A stretch of DNA of 11,237 nt from CF-96 sp028287605 (lineage in GTDB: Bacteria > Chloroflexota > Dormibacteria > Aeolococcales > Aeolococcaceae). The notes beneath the pieces were generated by a model. The model was not told where the DNA came from. It ran no database searches and saw nothing but the letters and a program-made list of their open reading frames with translations. Below, one piece after another: positions 6,765 to 11,237 of the stretch (position 1 is its first letter; each line of letters begins with the position of its first letter). Made by a program: the position numbers and the translations under genes. The DNA is taken from assembly GCA_034666465.1 (NCBI GenBank), contig JAXDLT010000042.1:1-11237 (forward strand), given 5' to 3'.

Positions 6765-7674
6765 TCGCCTCGATGCCGGCCACCACGCCGGGCCAGCCCT
6801 CGCGCACGCTGCGCAACCGCGGGGCCCAGCCGGAGGCCTCGCGGAAGCGGCGGTTCGACACCCGCTGCGAGCGGGTCATCACCGCGCTCCTCGAGCCGAG
6901 CACCGTCGCCGCCCCCCGCGGCGCGATCCGCGGGGTGCGGATGCCGAGGGCGCCCGCCATGGTGGCGACGAACTCGGCGCGGCGCACCGGCTCGTCGTCG
7001 ACGACGTTGTAGACGCCGGCGGGCACCCCCAGCGCGGCCACCACCGCCGCGCCGGCGTCGTCGGTGTGGATCGAGGAGACGAAGCCCCGCGGGCCCATGA
7101 ACGGCACCACTCCCCGCCGCGCGAGCCGCACCATGTCGACGGTCATGTGGCTGTCGGCGCCGTAGAACATGCCGAAGCGGAGCACGACGCCGGCGCCGCC
7201 CGCGTCCGCGAAGCGTCGCGCCGACGCCTCGGCGTCGCCGGTGCTGCTCGCGTACGCCGGGAGGTCGAGAGCGGTGTCCTCGTCGATCCACCCGTCGCCG
7301 AGGTCGCGGTAGAAGAACGCCACCGACTCCTGCACGCAGCGGGTGGCGCCGGTGGCGAGGGCGGCGTCGACCAGGGTGCGCGAGACCTCGCGGCGGATGC
7401 GGTCGTTCTCCGCCCAGGAGCCGGGCAGCGCCGCCCTCGCCATGCTCGGGATGTGGGTGGCCAGGTTGACCACCGCGTCGTGACCGGCCACCTCGGCGCG
7501 CACCGCGGCCGGATCGAAGAGGTCGACGATCACCGCGGTGGCGCCGAGCGAGCGCAGCAGCGCCGCCTTCTCCTCGCTGCGGGCGGCGGCGGTCACGCGG
7601 TGGCCCGCCTCGACCATCAGCCGCACCGCGGGCCGGCCGAGGACGCCGGTGGCGCCGGAGACGAACACCTTCAT
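6616..7674 (-). CDS. NAD(P)-binding extended-SDR / NmrA-like oxidoreductase, with run-on C-terminus
   Basis: The 352-residue protein starts with a Rossmann fold (MKVFVSGATGVLGRP; G7, G10 and G13 of GxxGxxG). It continues with epimerase-like blocks: DAVVNLATHIP at 66-76, ESVAFFYRD at 116-124, VVLRFGMFYG at 163-172 and SIHTDDAGAA at 201-210. The classical YxxxK pair is not evident, so the fold may be a sensor or atypical reductase rather than a classic dehydrogenase. It is coupled to the Rrf2 gene by ATGA (ATG 7674), with GGAGG just upstream. In Streptomyces venezuelae the RsrR regulator also neighbours an NmrA-type NAD(P)-binding protein, supporting a redox role. The SDR fold ends near residue 303. 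The remaining 49 residues are Gly/Ala/Arg-rich, overlap the secreted-protein gene and lose the GC-ending codon pattern, so they look like read-through into former non-coding strand. Confidence 0.85.
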   Translation of the reverse strand: MKVFVSGATGVLGRPAVRLMVEAGHRVTAAARSEEKAALLRSLGATAVIVDLFDPAAVRAEVAGHDAVVNLATHIPSMARAALPGSWAENDRIRREVSRTLVDAALATGATRCVQESVAFFYRDLGDGWIDEDTALDLPAYASSTGDAEASARRFADAGGAGVVLRFGMFYGADSHMTVDMVRLARRGVVPFMGPRGFVSSIHTDDAGAAVVAALGVPAGVYNVVDDEPVRRAEFVATMAGALGIRTPRIAPRGAATVLGSRSAVMTRSQRVSNRRFREASGWAPRLRSVREGWPGVVAGIEAISRGAGGHRAPSAGRAAARVARALARRWAGWRPAPGPPGGGEERAAGRR

Positions 7675-8159
7675 CGGAGCACCTCCGTGAACCAGGCCCC
7701 GGCCTTCTCGAAGGCCCGGGGCGGGACGCTGCTCGCCAGGTCGGCGAGGATGCCGGCGAGGGTGGTGGCCTGCAGCTCGGCCCGCCAGGCCTGCTCGGCG
7801 CGCTGCATCGCGCGGGCGATCCCGCAGGCGCGGGTGTACCGGTGGTCGGGGAGCGCCGCCGGCCCGCGGCGGCGGATCTCGGTGCAGCGGAATGCGGGGG
7901 CGCTGCCGTCGACGGCGGCGACCACGTCCCAGAGGCTGATCTCGGCGGGCGGCCGCGCCAGCCGGTAGCCGCCGCGCTGCCCCGGCTCGGTGGTCACGAT
8001 GCCCGCCCGGCTCAGCGCCTGGAGGTGCTTGGCCAGGTAGGCGGCGGGCACCCCGTGGAACTCGGCGAGGCGGGCCGCCGGAAGCGCCGTCCCCTCCGGC
8101 AGCGCGGCCAGGACGGTGCAGCAGTGGATCCCCCACTCGACCCCATCAGAGAGCTTCAT
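7671..8159 (-). CDS. rsrR: Rrf2-family [2Fe-2S] redox sensor, RsrR-like repressor
   Basis: The 162-residue Rrf2 protein has an N-terminal winged helix: recognition region around VPAAYLAKHLQALSRAGIV (37-55) and wing RGGYRLARP (62-70). A dimerisation helix lies near 110-130. In Streptomyces RsrR the cluster is held by Cys90 and Cys110 of one subunit and Glu8 and His12 of the other, and Trp9 moves on redox change. Here Glu8, Trp9 and His12 (GVEWGIH) are at identical positions, and Cys92 and Cys112 have the same spacing of 20. The three-Cys pattern of IscR or NsrR is absent. The product is thus predicted to sense redox state and repress its own operon with the oxidoreductase. The ATG at 8159 gives the canonical MKLSDG start; the longer frame from 8195 would include the promoter. 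The name is by analogy. Confidence 0.85.
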   Translation of the reverse strand: MKLSDGVEWGIHCCTVLAALPEGTALPAARLAEFHGVPAAYLAKHLQALSRAGIVTTEPGQRGGYRLARPPAEISLWDVVAAVDGSAPAFRCTEIRRRGPAALPDHRYTRACGIARAMQRAEQAWRAELQATTLAGILADLASSVPPRAFEKAGAWFTEVLR

Positions 8160-8163
8160 GATC

Positions 8164-8180
8164 CGGATATTGGATATCCG
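8164..8180. promoter_or_regulatory. Perfect 7-3-7 palindrome: operator of the RsrR-like regulator
   Basis: CGGATAT-TGG-ATATCCG is a perfect inverted repeat with 3 central bases, the geometry of Rrf2-family operators and of the 3-spaced inverted repeat bound by RsrR. It lies 5 bases upstream of the regulator's ATG, wholly covers the predicted -10 box, and is AT-rich in a GC-rich region. Autorepression is the natural reading. The outer flanks do not extend the symmetry. Confidence 0.7.
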
Positions 8181-8195
8181 TGATGAGGCTGTCAA
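8167..8195 (-). promoter_or_regulatory. Promoter of the rsrR-oxidoreductase operon
   Basis: On the minus strand a perfect TTGACA (8195-8190) is followed, after exactly 17 bases, by CAATAT (8172-8167). The expected start near 8160 is immediately before ATG 8159, so the mRNA is probably leaderless; no Shine-Dalgarno sequence is present. The -10 box lies inside the palindromic operator. Confidence 0.6.
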
Positions 8196-8239
8196 CGGGC
8201 CGCGGGCGGCGGTTCATCGCCCCGTCCACGGCCCGCGGG

Positions 8240-8245
8240 TACCAT
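8240..8245 (+). promoter_or_regulatory. -10 box of the cation transporter gene, leaderless GTG
   Basis: TACCAT fits TAnnnT and is identical to the -10 box of the downstream protease gene. Seven bases separate it from GTG 8253, which places the transcription start at the start codon. No Shine-Dalgarno sequence or clear -35 box is seen. Confidence 0.45.
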
Positions 8246-8252
8246 CCGCGGA

Positions 8253-9197
8253 GTGCAGGATGGAAGCCGCAGGGCCATCGTCGCGGCATTCCTCTCGAAC
8301 GTCGCGATCGCCATCGCCAAGCTCGCAGGCTTCCTCGTGACCGGGGCGGCGTCGATGCTCGCCGAGGCCGTCCACTCGTTCGCCGACACCACCAACCAGG
8401 GGCTGCTGCTGCTCGGCGGCGCCCGCTCACGGCGACCCGCCGACGACGAGCACCCCTTCGGCCACGGCCGCGAGCGCTACTTCTGGGCATTCGTGGTGGC
8501 CATGGTGATCTTCAGCGTCGGCTCGCTGTTCGCCCTCTACGAGGGGGTCGAGAAGCTTCGGGCACCGCACCCGCCGGAGTCGGTGCCCGTGGCCGTCGCC
8601 ATCCTGCTGGTGGCGATCGTGTTCGAGTCGATCTCCCTGCGCACCGCCGTGCACGAGAGCCGCGCCAGCCGGGCCGGCCTCTCCTGGCCCGCCTTCATCC
8701 GCCGCTCCAAGCACCCCGAGCTGCCGGTCGTGGTGCTCGAGGACAGCGGCGCGCTGGTCGGGCTGGTGCTCGCCCTCGCCGGCGTGGGCCTGTCGGCGAT
8801 CACCGGCCGGCCCCAGTTCGACGCCATCGGCAGCATCGCCATCGGCGTCCTGCTCGCCGTCATCGCGGTCGTCCTGATGGTGGAGATGAAGAGCCTGCTG
8901 ATCGGCGAGGGGGCATCGCCGGCGATGGTGGCGCGCATCCGCGCGGCGATGGAGGGCGACGAGAGCGTGCGCCGTCTCATCCACATGCGCACCGAGCACC
9001 TGGGACCCGACGAGCTGCTGGTCGGCGCCAAGCTCGAGCTCGACCGCCGCCTCGACTTCGACGGCGTCGCCGCCGCGATCAACCGCATCGAGGACGCGGT
9101 CCGCGCGAGCGTTCCCGAGGTGCGGGTGATGTACCTCGAGCCCGACCTGCACCGCCCGACGCCCGCGGTTCATCCTCTTGAGGGAACTCAGGGCTGA
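8253..9197 (+). CDS. Cation diffusion facilitator, ZnT9/SLC30A9-like
   Basis: The 314-residue inner-membrane protein has the six-helix CDF plan followed by a cytoplasmic ferredoxin-like domain (about 222-300). TM2 carries the CDF motif HSFAD (His41, Asp45), and DEHPFGHGRERYFWAF (65-80) is the loop typical of this branch. In TM5 the usual HxxxD is replaced by LEDSGALVG (Glu163, Asp164), as in ZnT9-like members, so the transport site differs from zinc exporters such as YiiP. A long cytosolic loop with SWPAFIRRSKHPE lies at 144-156. The predicted role is proton-coupled efflux of a divalent metal such as zinc, but the metal cannot be read from the sequence. GTG 8253 fits the family start and the -10 box position. 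The gene is divergent from the RsrR-like gene. Its stop codon lies inside the -35 box of the next gene. Confidence 0.9.
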   Translation: MQDGSRRAIVAAFLSNVAIAIAKLAGFLVTGAASMLAEAVHSFADTTNQGLLLLGGARSRRPADDEHPFGHGRERYFWAFVVAMVIFSVGSLFALYEGVEKLRAPHPPESVPVAVAILLVAIVFESISLRTAVHESRASRAGLSWPAFIRRSKHPELPVVVLEDSGALVGLVLALAGVGLSAITGRPQFDAIGSIAIGVLLAVIAVVLMVEMKSLLIGEGASPAMVARIRAAMEGDESVRRLIHMRTEHLGPDELLVGAKLELDRRLDFDGVAAAINRIEDAVRASVPEVRVMYLEPDLHRPTPAVHPLEGTQG

Positions 9198-9222
9198 CAC
9201 GGGGGCCGCGCGCAGCTACCAT
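9194..9222 (+). promoter_or_regulatory. Promoter of the secreted protease gene
   Basis: CTGACA (9194-9199) and TACCAT (9217-9222) are separated by exactly 17 bases, the best plus-strand sigma-70-type promoter in the window. The -35 box overlaps the stop codon of the transporter gene. A leader of about 30 bases contains GGGAGGGAG (9244-9252) as ribosome binding site for ATG 9261. Confidence 0.6.
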
Positions 9223-9260
9223 GCCCGCGCAGCCACCCAGGTCGGGAGGGAGACTTTACG

Positions 9261-10094
9261 ATGCGCAGACTGTCACTCGTGGTGCTCTCGGTCGCCGCAG
9301 CGGTCGTGCTCGGCGGGCCGTCATCGGTCTCGGCGACGCAGACGTGGGCGCCCGCGTCCAGCGCCACCATCCATCCCGGCGTGCAGCTGCTCACCAAGGG
9401 CGCGCAGTGCACCGCCAACTTCATCTTCACCGACGCCACGCACGTGTTCCTCGGGCAGGCGGCGCACTGCTCGGGCACCGGCGGGAACACCCAGTCCGAC
9501 GGCTGCACCTCGCCGTCGCTGCCGCTCGGCACCCCGGTCACCATCCCCGGCGCATCCCATCCCGGCACCATCGTCTACAGCTCCTGGCTGACCATGCAGT
9601 CGCTGAAGGAGACCGATCCCAGCGTCTGCCAGTACAACGACCTGGCCCTGATCGAGCTCGACCCCGCCGACGTGCGGTCGGTCAACCCCTCGATCCCCAT
9701 CTGGGGCGGCCCCACCGGCCTGGTCACCACCGGCACCACCGCCGGCGAGCAGGTGTACGCCTACGGGCACTCCAAGCTGGGCATGGGCGTGTCGCTGCTC
9801 AGCCCCAAGCAGGGTGTCAGCCTGGGCGACAGCGGCAACGGCTGGAGCCACGCCGTGATGACCCTCTCGCCCGGCATCCCCGGCGACTCCGGGAGCGCCT
9901 ACCTCGACGCCCAGGGTCGTGCCCTCGGTGTGCTCAGCACCCTCGAGCTGGCCCCGCTGCCCGCCAGCAACGGCGTCGGCGACCTCGCCCACGAGCTCAC
10001 CTACCTGCACACGCACTCCGGCTTCACGGGGGTGCAGCTGGCCATGGGCACGGAGCCCTTCGCGGCCAGTCCCCTGGGGGCGCTCGGGCAGTAG
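9261..10094 (+). CDS. Secreted trypsin-like serine protease (chymotrypsin fold)
   Basis: The 277-residue product has a signal peptide (MRRLSLVVL start, likely cut after SSVSA at residue 25) and an S1/PA-clan serine protease domain. The catalytic triad is visible: His69 in GQAAHCSG, Asp127 in YNDLALIEL and Ser210 in GIPGDSGSAYL. Cys50 and Cys70 can form the His-loop disulfide of this fold, and Cys82 and Cys123 a second one. It should act outside the membrane. A second GDSG at 189-192 (SLGDSGNGWS) lies 19 residues before the catalytic one. The later one is preferred because the strand AYLDAQGRALGVLST follows it as in the family. The start is fixed by the signal peptide and a good ribosome binding site. 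The natural substrate is unknown. Confidence 0.9.
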   Translation: MRRLSLVVLSVAAAVVLGGPSSVSATQTWAPASSATIHPGVQLLTKGAQCTANFIFTDATHVFLGQAAHCSGTGGNTQSDGCTSPSLPLGTPVTIPGASHPGTIVYSSWLTMQSLKETDPSVCQYNDLALIELDPADVRSVNPSIPIWGGPTGLVTTGTTAGEQVYAYGHSKLGMGVSLLSPKQGVSLGDSGNGWSHAVMTLSPGIPGDSGSAYLDAQGRALGVLSTLELAPLPASNGVGDLAHELTYLHTHSGFTGVQLAMGTEPFAASPLGALGQ

Positions 10095-10251
10095 GGGCGA
10101 CCTGGCCCCGAGGAGGGTGGCGGCGGTGCGCTGAGCTGGGCGGCGAGGGCGCGTGAGTCGACCAGCAACCCGCACCGCGGCACCGCCCCTCTCCTGGCCC
10201 ATCCGCGCCGACCTTCGCGGCCGTCCCCCGGCGCCACTGGGATCGCGTGGT

Positions 10252-10680
10252 ATGGCATCGAGCGCGCGACAGCCATCGGCCGAGGAGCTCGAGCGGATTG
10301 GGGATCGGGCGGTCTGTTACCGGCGAGAGCGCGACCAGCTGGGTGCTCGCCCCGATCCCGAATCCGTTCCCTGGGGGACCGCCGGAGGCTGGCTGTCGCC
10401 TGACGGCCGACTCTGGCCCTGCCCCGACCTGTGCCACAACGAGGAAGCCGAGCGTATCGTCGACATACTCGGGCTGGTGCCGGGGAGGTTCGGTGCCGAG
10501 TATCACCTCGAACGCACGGGGTGGATGCATGTCTACGACGACGGGCGCGTCATGGGCGAGGATGAGGACGAGCCCCCGGCATTCACTCAAGCGCAGCGTG
10601 ATCGCCTCTTCGACCTGGCGCGCTCCCACCCCTTGACGGCCCCCAACGTGATGACGGTGCTCCGCCAGCACGCGACCTGA
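10252..10680 (+). CDS. Small uncharacterised protein (WLSPDG / C-x3-C type)
   Basis: A 142-residue cytoplasmic protein that I cannot assign to a named family. Its layout is: a charged N-terminus with a helix at 9-30, then GGWLSPDGRLWPCPDLCH (45-62), a helix at 63-74, GAEYHLERTGWMHVYDDGR (81-99), an acidic GEDEDE patch, and a C-terminal helix FTQAQRDRLFDLA (111-123). The W-SPDG, Cys/His and GW-v blocks resemble short orphan proteins of unknown function in phages and bacteria. Cys57 and Cys61 with His62 could bind a metal; this is a guess. About 28 of 142 codons end in A or T, many more than in neighbours. The ATG at 10252 precedes the coding-like part; the frame is open from 10153 but that stretch is Pro/Arg-rich. 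The ribosome binding site is weak. Confidence 0.6.
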   Translation: MASSARQPSAEELERIGDRAVCYRRERDQLGARPDPESVPWGTAGGWLSPDGRLWPCPDLCHNEEAERIVDILGLVPGRFGAEYHLERTGWMHVYDDGRVMGEDEDEPPAFTQAQRDRLFDLARSHPLTAPNVMTVLRQHAT

Positions 10681-10691
10681 GCCGTGGATGG

Positions 10692-11060
10692 TCAGGAGCC
10701 ATGTGCGTGGGGATGGCCCACCGGCGGGGGCGTTGCACCGCCGAGCTCCCCACATCTAGGCGCTCCAGCGGCCGAGAACGAGCCCGCTCCCCTCGCGAGA
10801 AGGTTCTGGGGAGCGGGCGGGTGCCGAACCGGCGGCCATTCGGCCCAGCACAGTCGCGGATCGCCCCCCAGCCGCATCACCGCGCGGACCAGTGGGCCGA
10901 TGCGCCGCTCGAGCTCGATCACCAGCATGTCGACAGCCGTCTGCGGCTCCGATTCGACGAGAGCGTCGAACGCTCCCCAGGCGTCGGCTCGCGCCTGTTT
11001 GAGGCTGTCCTCCGCCGCGCGCAGTGCCTCACGGAGCGTGCTGTCGCTCGCAGACGCCAT
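10692..11060 (-). CDS. Small hypothetical helical protein with non-coding-like tail
   Basis: A 122-residue frame of unknown function, convergent with the 142-residue gene. Residues 1-70 look like a genuine acidic amphipathic helical protein (TLREALRAAEDSLKQARADA, TAVDMLVIELERR) without known motifs. Beyond about residue 74 the chain becomes Pro/Gly/His-rich and codons ending in A or T rise from about 12 of 73 to 15 of 49. A perfect hairpin (10782-10818) lies under residues 81-93. The true protein may be a shorter ancestral form whose stop was lost, or the whole frame may be spurious. Confidence 0.45.
   Translation of the reverse strand: MASASDSTLREALRAAEDSLKQARADAWGAFDALVESEPQTAVDMLVIELERRIGPLVRAVMRLGGDPRLCWAEWPPVRHPPAPQNLLARGAGSFSAAGAPRCGELGGATPPPVGHPHAHGS
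10782..10818. terminator. Perfect 11-bp GC-rich hairpin, possible bidirectional terminator
   Basis: GCCCGCTCCCC (10782-10792) and GGGGAGCGGGC (10808-10818) are perfectly complementary, with a 15-base loop that starts next to the palindrome CTCGCGAG. It lies about 100 bases past the 142-residue gene and within the tail of the opposing small ORF. No T run follows on either strand, so a factor-dependent terminator, an RNA-stabilising stem or another structured role is possible. Confidence 0.45.
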
Positions 11061-11202
11061 CGCCGCTCAGCCCACCGCAGGATGCTGACGCCGCCCGGCG
11101 CTCAGCCTTGGACCGGCGGCGCGCCTCCCGCTTTGCATCGCGTTCCTCTCGTCTCTCGCGGGCGGCCAGCACCCGGAGCAGCTTCGTCTTGCCGCTACGC
11201 AT
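11029..11202 (-). CDS. Possible very small Arg/Lys/Glu-rich protein
   Basis: The frame from ATG 11202 encodes 57 residues beginning MRSGKTKLLRVLAAR, followed by a long highly charged helix of alternating Arg/Lys and Glu (ERREERDAKREARRRSKAER). It may bind nucleic acid or be a degenerate remnant; no family is recognised. A GTG at 11229 would add nine residues. Its end overlaps the start of the next minus-strand small gene by 32 bases, compatible with a short operon. The window ends 35 bases upstream, so an upstream partner cannot be judged. Confidence 0.3.
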   Translation of the reverse strand: MRSGKTKLLRVLAARERREERDAKREARRRSKAERRAASASCGGLSGDGVCERQHAP

Positions 11203-11237
11203 CCCGCCGTCCCCGGTCAGCGCCGGCACCCAGGAAC

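Noticed and set aside
6742..7968. 408-residue plus-strand frame opposite the oxidoreductase and Rrf2 genes
   Set aside because: His/Arg/Gly-rich antisense shadow. The minus-strand products have clear families and operon structure.
8180..9181. 333-residue plus-strand frame overlapping the cation transporter
   Set aside because: Arg-rich out-of-frame shadow of the transporter gene, without hydrophobic or family features.
10094..10109. Small hairpin GGGGC-N6-GCCCC right after the protease stop
   Set aside because: The stem is only 5 bp with no T run; in such GC-rich sequence this arises by chance, so it was not called a terminator.
10684..11088. 134-residue plus-strand frame opposite the small minus-strand ORF
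   Set aside because: Ser/Arg/Ala-rich, spans the perfect hairpin, and shows no helix pattern. The minus frame is more protein-like over its first 70 residues.
1..11237. tRNA, rRNA, CRISPR array, insertion sequence, riboswitch or toxin-antitoxin pair
   Set aside because: Looked for on both strands by eye; no cloverleaf ends, regular direct repeats, transposase motifs or recognisable pairs were found.

Overview
The window is a gene-dense, very GC-rich chromosomal segment (third codon positions almost all G or C). It comes from a bacterium with leaderless or near-leaderless transcripts and GTG starts, compatible with a high-GC actinobacterium or a Dormibacterota/Chloroflexota-type lineage; the sequence alone does not settle which. 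I see no rRNA, tRNA, CRISPR array or insertion sequence.

Left part (1-3954). On the minus strand lie the first 56 codons of a lipoprotein that looks like the start of a PQQ-type beta-propeller protein, with an AlkA-type DNA glycosylase gene upstream of it. Divergent from the glycosylase is an NAD salvage module on the plus strand: an NrtR-type regulator (degenerate Nudix domain plus winged helix), nicotinate phosphoribosyltransferase (pncB) and nicotinamidase (pncA). pncB and pncA overlap by ATGA and form the two-step nicotinamide to nicotinate mononucleotide route; NrtR is the expected ADP-ribose-responsive repressor. A TCGCTG-N10-CAGCGA dyad sits over the nrtR -10 element.

Middle part (4011-8159). 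A YbjJ-type MFS transporter (minus) converges on pncA and is divergent from a secreted all-helical protein of unknown function with a Pro/Ala-rich tail. That tail overlaps, tail to tail, the last 149 bases of an extended-SDR/NmrA-like oxidoreductase gene. The oxidoreductase is translationally coupled (ATGA) to an upstream Rrf2 regulator that carries every residue known to bind and gate the [2Fe-2S] cluster of RsrR: Glu8, Trp9, His12, Cys92 and Cys112. A perfect 7-3-7 palindrome covers the -10 box of its promoter (TTGACA-N17-CAATAT), so this is very probably an autoregulated redox-sensing pair.

Right part (8253-11237). A ZnT9-like cation diffusion facilitator and a secreted chymotrypsin-fold serine protease are followed by a less GC-rich end holding three small uncharacterised ORFs and an 11-bp perfect hairpin. 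Codon use there differs clearly from the rest, which suggests accessory or acquired DNA.

Most valuable observations: the RsrR-like redox switch with a visible operator; the NrtR-pncB-pncA module with a candidate operator; codon-phase evidence that the oxidoreductase has run on past its original stop into the neighbouring gene; and a recurring set of TAnnnT -10 boxes placed so that several transcripts start at or next to the start codon.
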